DNA of 64,000 nucleotides from Marinobacter iranensis (lineage in GTDB: Bacteria > Pseudomonadota > Gammaproteobacteria > Pseudomonadales > Oleiphilaceae). Where the stretch lies: contig NZ_JANCMW010000010.1 of the NCBI RefSeq assembly GCF_029207565.1, positions 1 through 64,000 of the forward strand, in the 5' to 3' direction. Under the pieces are notes generated by a model, which was given only the letters and a program-made list of their open reading frames with translations, was not told the DNA's origin and did no database searches. The position numbers and the translations under genes were made by a program. Shown here piece after piece: positions 26,079 through 33,850 of the stretch (positions within the stretch are counted from its first letter, which is position 1; every line of letters starts with the position of its first letter).

Positions 26079-26273
26079 ATGGAGCGACCCTATAGCCGTG
26101 CCCGCATCCTGGTGATGCTGGGAATCATCCTGGCGCTGATTATGGCGGATCATCTGCGGAGCCCGACTTTTGCGTTCAATTCCGGGCAGGGGAATGTGGA
26201 GACGGCGTTGAGCCAGCGTGATGAAACCGCCTGTGCGCCCTGCGGAGCGCCTTGTCCCTCAACACGGGATTGA
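26079..26273 (+). CDS. Small single-span membrane protein with a cysteine-rich tail
   Basis: A 64-aa product, ATG at 26079 with GGGAGGA 5 nt upstream. One hydrophobic helix (about residues 9-26, ILVMLGIILALIMADHL) is followed by a tail ending CAPCGAPCPSTRD. It starts 15 nt after the YeeE gene and so belongs to the sulfur operon. No family is recognised. The three clustered cysteines could relay sulfur or bind a metal; this is inference only. Confidence 0.65.
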   Translation: MERPYSRARILVMLGIILALIMADHLRSPTFAFNSGQGNVETALSQRDETACAPCGAPCPSTRD

Positions 26274-26326
26274 CCGGTTTCTGATACTGACAGACAAGCC
26301 GGTATAACCGGCGGGAGAGACATCTG

Positions 26327-27025
26327 ATGAATAAGGTATGTGTTGTGATGGGTGTTGGGACGGGCAATGGCGAGGCCTTTGTTCGGCGATTCAGCGACGA
26401 AGGTTTTCAGGTGGCGATGGTGGCTCGCAGCAAAGACTACCTTCTGGACCTGGAAGCGTCGGTGACAGGTGCCCATGCCTTCCCCTGTGACATGATGGAG
26501 CCGGAACAGATCTCCACGGTGTTTGCTGCCATCGAGAGCAAGCTGGGACCGGTTTCGGTGATGATGTATAACGCTGGTGGCGGTGCTTTCAAGAGCGTGG
26601 AAGAGGCCAGCCTGGAAGAATTCGAGGCCAACTGGCGCCTCAACGTTCAGGGCCTTGTGGCGGCCACCAAAGCCGCATTACCGCAATTGCGCCAGCACGG
26701 CACCGCCAGCATTATCATCACCAGTGCTTCGGCTGCGACACGGGGCCGGGCCAACACCGCGCCCTTTGCTTCTGCCAAGGCCGCCCAGCGCAGCCTGGCC
26801 CAGTCACTGGCACGCCAGTTGGGGCCCGAGAAGATTCACGTAGCCAATGTAGTGATTGATGGTGTGGTGGATTTGCCGCGCACGCGGACGATGCTTCCAG
26901 ACAAACCGGACGACTTTTTTGTGCAGCCCTCGACCGTCGCTGATGCGGTCTGGACGCTATGCCAGCAGGACCCGTCTGCCTGGACTTTTGAGCTGGATAT
27001 CCGGCCGTTCGGGGAAAACTGGTAG
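26327..27025 (+). CDS. SDR-family protein lacking the catalytic tyrosine
   Basis: A 232-aa Rossmann-fold protein. The cofactor motif is GVGTGNG (residues 9-15), followed by NAGGG, and the active-site serine region is ITSASAATRG. The expected YxxxK reads FASAK, so the general-acid tyrosine is replaced by phenylalanine although the lysine is kept. It may have altered chemistry, a binding role or no activity. It lies after the sulfur operon with a 53-nt gap and may be co-transcribed. Confidence 0.85.
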   Translation: MNKVCVVMGVGTGNGEAFVRRFSDEGFQVAMVARSKDYLLDLEASVTGAHAFPCDMMEPEQISTVFAAIESKLGPVSVMMYNAGGGAFKSVEEASLEEFEANWRLNVQGLVAATKAALPQLRQHGTASIIITSASAATRGRANTAPFASAKAAQRSLAQSLARQLGPEKIHVANVVIDGVVDLPRTRTMLPDKPDDFFVQPSTVADAVWTLCQQDPSAWTFELDIRPFGENW

Positions 27026-27058
27026 CGGTGCTACAGCGCCAATGTTTTTCGGTTTCTG

Positions 27059-27436
27059 TTAGTGGGCGACAATCTTGCCCCTCATCCCGGCCTGCTTATG
27101 CCCGGGAACATTGCAGAAAAATTCCAGCTTCCCATTTTCAGGGGCGGTTACGGTCACCGTATCCGTATGTCCGGTCTGGATCGTTTCGGTTTTCATTCCC
27201 TCGCCCGCAATGTGCAGGTTGTGGCTGAGGTTGCCTTCATTGACAAGCTTTATTTCCACCCTGGAGCCGGGTGCTACCTCAATTCTCGATGGCTCAAAGG
27301 TGAATTCTTTCGCCACCACTTCTACGGTCCTGGTATCGCCATCCTTATGCTGATGAGCAGAAACTGCTCCTGGGCTTGCTGCCAGTACACAAGCCATCAA
27401 TAGGGCTGAACACGGAAACATGCCAAAGAGTTTCAT
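27059..27436 (-). CDS. Periplasmic cupredoxin-domain protein
   Basis: A 125-aa protein beginning at the ATG at 27436 behind GAGGTGA. A signal peptide (ending AVSAH) is followed by a plastocyanin-like domain with type-1 copper ligands visible: His in NLSHNLHI, Cys and His in FFCNVPGHKQAGM, and the final Met. It should carry electrons or copper in the periplasm. It lies 85 nt downstream of the lipoprotein gene and is probably in its operon, although a CCGGGCA/TGCCCGG hairpin sits between them (27475-27490). Confidence 0.88.
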   Translation of the reverse strand: MKLFGMFPCSALLMACVLAASPGAVSAHQHKDGDTRTVEVVAKEFTFEPSRIEVAPGSRVEIKLVNEGNLSHNLHIAGEGMKTETIQTGHTDTVTVTAPENGKLEFFCNVPGHKQAGMRGKIVAH

Positions 27437-27520
27437 GGGACTCACCTCGGTAATGGGTTTTTTTGCAGACGGAGCCGGGCAAGTGCCCGGACCGTCATTT
27501 GAGAACCGATGGGTGTGGAA

Positions 27521-28510
27521 TCAAAGTCTCTCTACCTCATCCTGTTCGAACATGATGTGCAGAAATGGCTGATTCTTACCGTTGGGCAGCTCGAAGGCAC
27601 TGGGAACAGGCGAAAATACCGGCCCCTTCTTGGTGCCCTTGATGGGCGGCATCATCAGGTGAGTGTGGTGCTCTTGCCCACTGATATGACGCTCCTCTGG
27701 CGCCAACGGCAGATCGCTGGTATGTACCAGTTCGTAGTCCTTGTTCCGCACCACTTCGGAGGTCATCAGATGCATTACGCGATGATCGTCCACCAGCTCG
27801 CCGTTGATGTACAGTTCCCCCACGCCCCACAGGGCAGCGACGGTATCGACTTCTGGCATCAGCGGGCTACCGGTGCCGGTGGTACCGTGGTGAACCGAGT
27901 CCAGCATCACGCCTCCCTCGGTTTGATAACCGGGAAATGGCGGTTTGACCACATGGTCCAGTACCACCCGGTATTCGTTACCCTGGGGATCCGAAAATTC
28001 CGCCGTAAACTCTGCCGTGTCCGGCGTCTGGCCGGGCTTGCCCGAAGGGTCGGTTTTCACCATGTCGGTGAAAGTGGCTTCGAAGCTGCCCTGAATAATC
28101 CGCGCGTCGTTGGAGAACGGGGTTGGCTGGGCGAATACATAGTCACCATTGGGTATTACCTTACGGGCCTTTTCCGGGGCAGCCACCATAATCGGAACCT
28201 GTTTTAAAAGCTCTGGAACGGTTGCCGGCCCCTTGGCCTGTATTGCTGCCTTAATCTTGGGTTCAAGCAGCATCTTCGGATTATCCGGCGTGCCAAAGGT
28301 TTCGCGGTCCAGTTTTCGGGGCCCTGGTAAAACCCAGTAGGTCACTTTGCCTTCTTCCTGCACAACTCGCTTTTCGGCAAGCGGTTGCAGTGTTTTTTCT
28401 CCGGAGCTCCCGGAGTAGGCGCAACCTGTAAGAAACGCCGATGCCGTCACCGCAGCCAGTGGCAGGGTGACAAAATTGGGTTTGCTGCTGGATTTGCTCG
28501 TGAAAAACAT
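27521..28510 (-). CDS. Lipoprotein of unknown function
   Basis: A 329-aa protein starting at the ATG at 28510 behind GGGAGGA. The lipobox FLTGC gives a lipid-anchored mature protein. The sequence has no recognised domain: it has HHGTTGTG, a histidine-rich segment ISGQEHHTHLMMPP and repeated acidic/aromatic motifs near the C-terminus. The histidines and the following cupredoxin gene hint at copper or another metal, but this is weak. Transcribed from an ECF-type promoter at 28605-28633. Confidence 0.8.
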   Translation of the reverse strand: MFFTSKSSSKPNFVTLPLAAVTASAFLTGCAYSGSSGEKTLQPLAEKRVVQEEGKVTYWVLPGPRKLDRETFGTPDNPKMLLEPKIKAAIQAKGPATVPELLKQVPIMVAAPEKARKVIPNGDYVFAQPTPFSNDARIIQGSFEATFTDMVKTDPSGKPGQTPDTAEFTAEFSDPQGNEYRVVLDHVVKPPFPGYQTEGGVMLDSVHHGTTGTGSPLMPEVDTVAALWGVGELYINGELVDDHRVMHLMTSEVVRNKDYELVHTSDLPLAPEERHISGQEHHTHLMMPPIKGTKKGPVFSPVPSAFELPNGKNQPFLHIMFEQDEVERL

Positions 28511-28604
28511 GGTTGTCTTTCCTCCCTTTGTTGCCTTGGGATGAGCAGCCGCAATGCGCGTTCTACGGCTCATAATATTGTCTGCCGGGGGCAGGCCTTA
28601 TCTT

Positions 28605-28633
28605 GGTGACACTTACATCTGGCCAGTGTTACA
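28605..28633 (-). promoter_or_regulatory. ECF-type promoter for the lipoprotein gene
   Basis: On the minus strand TGTAAC (28633-28628), a 17-bp spacer and GTCACC (28610-28605), about 95 nt before the start at 28510. Confidence 0.75.
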
Positions 28634-28694
28634 AGTCATTCCAGCCGTTTTACCACCAGCTCTTGATTACGTATGGTTTCTTCGAGGATATTTC

Positions 28695-28797
28695 GCAGTT
28701 CCCCCTCCTGAATCGGGCAAGGCCTTTGAGCGGCGGTTCGCGAGGAGAGCCTTCAGGTGGCGATGCCTTGCCCGTAGGGAAGACTGCCTGACGCCGC
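28695..28797. other. Structured leader or RNA candidate upstream of the PEP-CTERM gene
   Basis: A perfect 10-bp helix CGGGCAAGGC/GCCTTGCCCG (28714-28723 with 28765-28774) is enclosed by GCAGT/ACTGC (28695-28699 with 28783-28787). GCGGCG inside the loop (28730-28735) is complementary to CGCCGC outside it (28792-28797), which could form a pseudoknot. It does not match the c-di-GMP (GEMM) riboswitch core as I know it. Confidence 0.4.
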
Positions 28798-28870
28798 TTG
28801 AGCAATCGGTATCCGGTGCTTATGCTTTCCTCTCTACCTGATTCACAGAAATAGCCATTGGAGAAAAGCC

Positions 28871-29581
28871 ATGCAGAGATTTGTTCCCAATATTATTCTC
28901 TTGAGCTTTTTTGTCAGCGCCTCGGCTTCCGCCAGCTCTATTACTGGCGTCGATCTTGGTGCGCTGGATGTGGGCGCAAAAATAGTGGGCCCGGTGGGGC
29001 CGGATGTGGAAGTTTCGCTGATTAACGCCGATGGGGACAGCGTAGGGGATCTGCGCAGCAGTGTGAGTTGCCCGTCGGGGTTTACCAAGTGTACGCCATC
29101 GAGTAATTCGCCCGGCACCATCTATACATACTCACACACGGTGATTCCCGGGGTGGATCAACCAAACGACGCACCATTCCCGAAACCCTCTACAGTATTG
29201 GGTTTTGATGATGTGGGCACGTTTAGTCTTGGTTTTGCCGCCGAGGGCTTTAACGGTGTTGCGGGATACGACTTTGGTGAAGCTGATGCGGCGGGGGTGG
29301 GCTTTACCATTGAGCTGGCCGATTCAGGCGAATTGGTATGGATGACAGATTCAGAGGGCTGGGATTGGGATACTGGCGAGCCGATCACCTTCTTCTGGCA
29401 AACAACGCGACCACCGGCGGGGCCTGGTGGGGTTTACTCAATCTCGAATGCGACTGGCGATGGCACTGGCAATGGCCCTGTTCCAGCGGCGAAGGAAGTG
29501 CCGGAGTCGGCGACGGCGCTTTTACTGGTTACGGGGCTTGCGTGGATTGGGTATCGGCGCAAGCTGGCAGCAATGAACTAG
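28871..29581 (+). CDS. Exported protein with PEP-CTERM-like sorting signal
   Basis: A 236-aa protein with a signal peptide (residues 1-22, SASAS), a low-complexity, glycine/aspartate-rich beta domain, and a C-terminal signal VPESATALLLVTGLAWIGYRRK made of a VPE(P/S) motif, a hydrophobic span and a basic end. This is the exosortase sorting arrangement, with PES in place of PEP. Such proteins are processed by EpsH-type exosortase and exported to the surface; no exosortase is in this window. It ends convergently over the DraG-like gene stop by 4 nt. Confidence 0.82.
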   Translation: MQRFVPNIILLSFFVSASASASSITGVDLGALDVGAKIVGPVGPDVEVSLINADGDSVGDLRSSVSCPSGFTKCTPSSNSPGTIYTYSHTVIPGVDQPNDAPFPKPSTVLGFDDVGTFSLGFAAEGFNGVAGYDFGEADAAGVGFTIELADSGELVWMTDSEGWDWDTGEPITFFWQTTRPPAGPGGVYSISNATGDGTGNGPVPAAKEVPESATALLLVTGLAWIGYRRKLAAMN

Positions 29582-30810
29582 AGTGCCAGGTGGCCGTCGC
29601 CCCGGGCTGCAATGGCGGCAAACTGGTGGATTTCCCCCGCCAGTTCGTCGTGGTCTTTCAGCCCGGTTTTCCATTCTTCCGGCACGTCTTTGCTACCCGC
29701 TGCCAGTAACAGCCCCAGCACCATGCCCCGGTGAACACTGTCGCCACCGGCCTCGGCGTTGGCTCTGAGCGTGCCGATAAAATCACCGTTTTGTTCCTCG
29801 CCCAATGCCGCCATCAGTGGCAGCGCCTGTTCGATATAGCAGGCGGTGGCGAAGTAATCCGGGTTTTTCGCGGCGACACTGTCATTCAGAAAACTCATGT
29901 GCAGGCGCCAAGTTTCATCCGCCGGAATATTGCCCGGGCCATCATGGTCACGATACGCTTGGAACAATGCCCGGCCGGAAACCGCTGGCGCCGGAAGCTG
30001 CTGGAGCAACTCGCTGAAGATGGCTTGCGGGGATTCACCGTTCACCAATCGAAGTAACGCAGGTGCCAGCAGGCTAAGGCCACTACTGACCATCTCCGAG
30101 CGGTGGGTCAGTTGCTGGTGGCCCAGTGCCATGCCAGTGGCCAGATAGGGATTGTCCGGGTTCAGCAATGCCAGCACCAGCGGCCTTACCAGCCCACCCA
30201 CGCTGCCAATGGACCATACCCGGCGCTGGTGTTCGGCACAGTTTTCCGGTGCTTCCCCAAGGCTGTAATGCTCGAACCAGCGCCGCAGGTAGATTTCGGT
30301 GTAAGGATCCTTGTTATCCCGTAGCAGGGTCATATAGCGTATAAAATCCTCCAGGAACCCGTCCTGGCTGTAACCGTTGCGGTTGATGACGGAACGCATC
30401 AGCACCCGTACCAGACCCGCACCCAGGGTGGATTCCCCCGCCTCAAGGCTGTGGTGATAATGCATGCGATTGTCCAGAGCGGCAGTTGCGTTGCCATGCT
30501 CCCCGTCACGGTCTTCAAGCGAGAAGCCGAAGTCGTTATAGGTGGTGCGGTAATAGCGGGCATGCTGATGGAGGATGTCGTAGTTTCGACCGGCGGCCCT
30601 CGCCTTCTCAACGTTCGGCTGATAGCTCATACCTAGCATGAAAGCGTCAGGATGGGGATGGGGGGCCGGATAGTACCGGTTTATGCCTTCGGGGAACTGT
30701 TTACGGATATTCTCCGGGGAATAGAACCAGTGCACCGGCATCGCCAGTGCATCACCGATGAAAGCGCCCCAGAGGGCATTTTCAATACGCCGGACAATGG
30801 AGTGGCTCAT
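29578..30810 (-). CDS. ADP-ribosylglycohydrolase-family protein
   Basis: A 410-aa DraG-like protein. The N-terminal family block is WGAFIGDALAMPVHWFY and the C-terminal metal block reads GGDSVHRGMVLG, where classic enzymes have GGD(S/T)DT. Loss of the second aspartate puts it in a divergent subgroup, and activity on ADP-ribose is uncertain. It is the last gene behind a cystine-type ABC transporter (31-nt gap), suggesting co-transcription with amino-acid uptake. Confidence 0.82.
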   Translation of the reverse strand: MSHSIVRRIENALWGAFIGDALAMPVHWFYSPENIRKQFPEGINRYYPAPHPHPDAFMLGMSYQPNVEKARAAGRNYDILHQHARYYRTTYNDFGFSLEDRDGEHGNATAALDNRMHYHHSLEAGESTLGAGLVRVLMRSVINRNGYSQDGFLEDFIRYMTLLRDNKDPYTEIYLRRWFEHYSLGEAPENCAEHQRRVWSIGSVGGLVRPLVLALLNPDNPYLATGMALGHQQLTHRSEMVSSGLSLLAPALLRLVNGESPQAIFSELLQQLPAPAVSGRALFQAYRDHDGPGNIPADETWRLHMSFLNDSVAAKNPDYFATACYIEQALPLMAALGEEQNGDFIGTLRANAEAGGDSVHRGMVLGLLLAAGSKDVPEEWKTGLKDHDELAGEIHQFAAIAARGDGHLAL

Positions 30811-30841
30811 TTGGGTATCTCCCTTGTCGATGTGTGCGCCT

Positions 30842-31588
30842 TTACACAGGATTGGTGGCGAGGATCTTCTTCAGGAAATCCTTGGTACGGGGATCCTTTG
30901 GATTGTAGAAGATCTCGCTGGGCGGACCCTGCTCCACAATCCGGCCGCCGTCGATAAAGATCACCCGGTCGGCCACGTCCCGGGCGAAGGACATTTCATG
31001 GGTGACCACCATCATGGTCTGGCGTTCCGAGGCCAGCTGTTTCATCAGCCCCAACACCTCTTCCACCCATTCCGGGTCCAGTGACGATGTGGGCTCATCG
31101 AACAGGATTACCTCGGCACCCGTGGCCATGGCGCGGCCGATACCTACACGCTGTTGCTGGCCGCCAGACATGGCAGCGGGATAGGCATCCGCTTTGTCGG
31201 CGAGGCCAATCTGTTCGAGTATTTCCCGGGCCCGTTGATAGGCTTTTTCCTTTGGCCACCGATCCACCACCAGAAGGCGTTCGGCAATGTTCTGCAACGC
31301 AGTCTTGTTGGCAAACAAGGCGTAGTTCTGGAACACAAAGGCGGTTCGCCGCCGCATAGAAAGGATTTCCGCCCGGCTGGCGCGGTTCACGTCCACCGTC
31401 AGGTCGCCCACGGTCATGGTGCCGGCGGTAGGTTGTTCCAGGAAGTTGACGCAACGCAGCAGGGTGGATTTGCCGGTGCCCGAGGGACCAATGATCACGA
31501 CGATTTCGCCTTTCTCAATGGTGAGGTCGATGCCGTCGAGGACCACCGCCTTGCCGAAATGCTTGCTCAGTGACTCCAGTTTGATCAT
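30842..31588 (-). CDS. Polar amino-acid (cystine-type) ABC ATPase
   Basis: A 248-aa ATPase of the GlnQ/TcyN type. Walker A is GPSGTGKST, the signature is [13 protein letters not shown], Walker B is [15 protein letters not shown] and the H-loop is [11 protein letters not shown]. Its start overlaps the permease stop by 4 nt. Confidence 0.94.
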   Translation of the reverse strand: MIKLESLSKHFGKAVVLDGIDLTIEKGEIVVIIGPSGTGKSTLLRCVNFLEQPTAGTMTVGDLTVDVNRASRAEILSMRRRTAFVFQNYALFANKTALQNIAERLLVVDRWPKEKAYQRAREILEQIGLADKADAYPAAMSGGQQQRVGIGRAMATGAEVILFDEPTSSLDPEWVEEVLGLMKQLASERQTMMVVTHEMSFARDVADRVIFIDGGRIVEQGPPSEIFYNPKDPRTKDFLKKILATNPV

Positions 31589-32259
31589 CGGCTGTAAGCC
31601 TTGTTCAGACGGATTTCCAGGTAGTGCTGAAGCTTGGAAAGCATCTCGACCACTATCCAGTACATAATGGCGGCGACAATGAAGGCTTCAAAGTACAGGA
31701 AGCTGCCGGCAGCCTCTTTCTGGGTGGCGCCCATCAGCTCGGTTACCCCCAGGGTAAAGGCCAGGGAGGTGGCCTTGATCATGTCGATGAAGTAGTTCAT
31801 CAGCGTGGGTAGTGCCACTCGGGTGGCCTGTGGCAGGACGATCCTGCGCATCAGCTGGCCGTTGGTCATGCCGATCGACAGGGCCGCTTCGGTCTGGCTA
31901 CGGTCAACACCCACGATGGCGGCGCGGATCGATTCGGCCATGTAGGCGGAAAAGTGCATGGTCAGGCCCATGATGGTTGCGGTAATGCCATCTATGACCG
32001 TCAATGCGCTGACCAGTTGGGGTAGCCCGTAGTAGAACAGAAACAGCTGAACCAGAAGCGGCGTGCCACGGAAGAAGGAAATGAATACGATGGTCAACTG
32101 GTTGAGCACCGGGATGCGAAGCACCCGGACAACCGCAAACAGGCAGGCGAGGATCAGCGCCAGCACCATCCCGACGCCTGCCAGTTGCAGGGTGAGGGGC
32201 AGGTACGTGAGCAGAACAGGTACCAACCCAAGCATGTAGTCGACGTTCAACACGTCCAT
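31585..32259 (-). CDS. Polar amino-acid (cystine-type) ABC permease
   Basis: A 224-aa HisM/TcyL-like permease with about five membrane helices. The EAA loop is [20 protein letters not shown]. Together with the binding protein and the ATPase it makes a complete importer. The start at 32259 is 27 nt from the binding-protein stop. Confidence 0.93.
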   Translation of the reverse strand: MDVLNVDYMLGLVPVLLTYLPLTLQLAGVGMVLALILACLFAVVRVLRIPVLNQLTIVFISFFRGTPLLVQLFLFYYGLPQLVSALTVIDGITATIMGLTMHFSAYMAESIRAAIVGVDRSQTEAALSIGMTNGQLMRRIVLPQATRVALPTLMNYFIDMIKATSLAFTLGVTELMGATQKEAAGSFLYFEAFIVAAIMYWIVVEMLSKLQHYLEIRLNKAYSR

Positions 32260-32285
32260 AGGGAATCAGGCCTCGGTGGTGCCCC

Positions 32286-33041
32286 TCAGGGCTGGGTGAT
32301 ATCCGTGCCGAACCACTTCTCTGAAATGGACGCCAGGGTGCCATTGTCCCGCAGGGTCGCCAGGGCCTGGTTAACCTCGTCCCGCAGGGCCCGGCCGGCT
32401 TCGGTGTCGCGGAACGGATAGGCATTGGTGATCTGTGAGAAAGTCGGGCCGGCCAGCTCCAGGGGGAGGGGTTTCTCCTTGATAATCTGGCTGGCGCTGA
32501 CACGGTCCATCACGAAGGCGTCCACACGGCCCAGGGCGGTATCCCGTTCCAGGTTGCTTTCGTAGGTCTTGATGTCGATCTGGTCCGCGTAGGGAAGCTC
32601 ACGCAAGAGTGCTTCGAAGTTGGAGCCAAGGTTCACGGCAACGGTTTTCCCTTTGAGATCTTCCACACTTTCGACCTCGGTGTTGCCTTTCTTGGTCACC
32701 ACCTGGGCGCCGTCATAGACGTAGGGGTCGCTGAAAATATACGCCTTCTGGCGCTCTTCGGTAATGGTGATCTGGTTGGCGACGGTGTCGATGCGCCCGG
32801 ATTCCAGCATGCCAAACAGGCCGGAGAAGTTGGCGGTTTCGTATTGGATCTCACGCCCCATCTCCTCACCAATGGCATTCATGACATCGACATCGAAACC
32901 TTTGAGCTCATCCTGCTCAACAAAGGTAAACGGAAAATACTGGCCGGACATCCCGACTCTCAGTGGGCCTTCCTGCGCAAGCAAAGGTGCGCTTGCGAGC
33001 AGGGAAATCGTCAATAGTGTGTTGATCAATAGCGTTTTCAT
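32286..33041 (-). CDS. Periplasmic cystine/polar amino-acid binding protein
   Basis: A 251-aa binding protein starting at the ATG at 33041 behind AAGGAGG. A signal peptide (ending PLLAQ) is followed by a type II solute-binding fold. Segments ANQITITEERQKAYIFSD, LGRVDAFVMDR and EKWFGTDITQ are close to those of E. coli FliY/TcyJ, so L-cystine is the best substrate guess. First gene of the minus-strand operon that ends with the DraG-like gene. Confidence 0.9.
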   Translation of the reverse strand: MKTLLINTLLTISLLASAPLLAQEGPLRVGMSGQYFPFTFVEQDELKGFDVDVMNAIGEEMGREIQYETANFSGLFGMLESGRIDTVANQITITEERQKAYIFSDPYVYDGAQVVTKKGNTEVESVEDLKGKTVAVNLGSNFEALLRELPYADQIDIKTYESNLERDTALGRVDAFVMDRVSASQIIKEKPLPLELAGPTFSQITNAYPFRDTEAGRALRDEVNQALATLRDNGTLASISEKWFGTDITQP

Positions 33042-33374
33042 AACAACCTCCTTCCAGCGTGCATCATACTTGAAGCATAGTCGTGGGTGAAAATTGGGCA
33101 ATGATGCATATCATTGGCTGTAAATGAGCCTTTCAATATCCACGAGGAGATCCGAAGCATCAGTTACCCGCGCCAATCAGCTTAGAGGAATGCCGCGTTC
33201 ACCACCCACGCCGTATATGGCCGCCATGGCCTCATGCAGCTTCCAGGGCCGCCGACATGGGATTGCCCTGGAAGGGCGCCAATTATCGCGGCTTTTCTGT
33301 TGGAGGGCATGTTGTTGACCATCGGGATCTCTGTTGTTGGGCTTAGCATTCAGAATGGAAATGTTACGCTTTTT

Positions 33375-33403
33375 ACTGACATCCATGGCGCCGTGTTGTT
33401 ACA
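33375..33403 (-). promoter_or_regulatory. ECF-type promoter without a clear gene
   Basis: On the minus strand TGTAAC (33403-33398), a 17-bp spacer and GTCAGT (33380-33375). No convincing protein gene follows before the cystine operon. Confidence 0.6.
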
Positions 33404-33435
33404 AAGTTGAATATGGGAGACTTATTATTTGCCAC

Positions 33436-33464
33436 TGTAACAAAACCCGTAGTTGTGGGTCGTG
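33436..33464 (+). promoter_or_regulatory. ECF-type promoter of the truncated arsM
   Basis: TGTAAC (33436-33441), a 17-bp spacer and GTCGTG (33459-33464), 42 nt before the arsM remnant start. Confidence 0.65.
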
Positions 33465-33506
33465 CGAGGCAGCCCATCGCCAAACGGTCAAGTGCTGGGG
33501 AACAAT

Positions 33507-33806
33507 ATGATTCACGATCAGGTAAAAGATTATTACGGCAAGGTACTCGGGAAGTCTGAGGACCTGCGGACCAACGCCTGCTGTACCGACGAGGCCATGC
33601 CCAATCATCTGAAGCGCATTGTTGGCAAGATTCATGATGAAGTGCTTACAAAGTACTATGGCTGTGGCCTGGTAGCGCCGGAACAGCTGGAAGGAATGCG
33701 GATTCTTGACCTTGGAAGCGGCTCAGGCCGGGATGTCTATGCGCTGGCGGCCCTGGTCGGAGAGTCCGGGGAAGTGTCGGCGTGGACATGGCCGATAAGT
33801 CATTGA
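33507..33806 (+). pseudogene. arsM: Truncated arsenite methyltransferase
   Basis: The first about 88 residues match ArsM: HDQVKDYYGKVLGKSEDL, the NACC cysteine pair, HDEVLTKYYGCGL and the SAM-binding LDLGSGSGRDVYAL. Then GESGEV passes into a wrong frame; the expected GVDMADK follows in the next frame (33776-33805), after which homology ends. The gene therefore has a frameshift and lacks about two thirds of its length, including the arsenic-binding cysteines of the C-terminal part. It still has an ECF-type promoter. A 17-nt palindrome (33821-33837) follows the break. Confidence 0.85.
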
Positions 33807-33850
33807 CCATCGTTATCGGGGGCCCATTAAATGGGCCGGAGTGAGCGGAT

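Larger units (their letters stand above)
33042..33506. other. 465-nt gap with two diverging ECF-type promoters and no intact gene
   Basis: No supported protein is encoded. It holds the cystine operon upstream region (33042-33120), a minus-strand ECF-type promoter at 33375-33403 and a plus-strand one at 33436-33464. The stretch under the minus promoter contains only short frames (for example a 42-aa frame starting near 33308) with no recognisable motif, so a decayed gene or a small RNA is possible. Confidence 0.5.

Noticed and set aside
28756..28772. TGGC...TTGC as a sigma-54 promoter for the PEP-CTERM gene
   Set aside because: The GG to GC spacing is one base short of the required 10, and the sequence is better explained by the RNA helix.
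28714..28797. A c-di-GMP (GEMM) riboswitch
   Set aside because: The conserved core elements of that riboswitch (such as ACGCAAAGCC) are not present.
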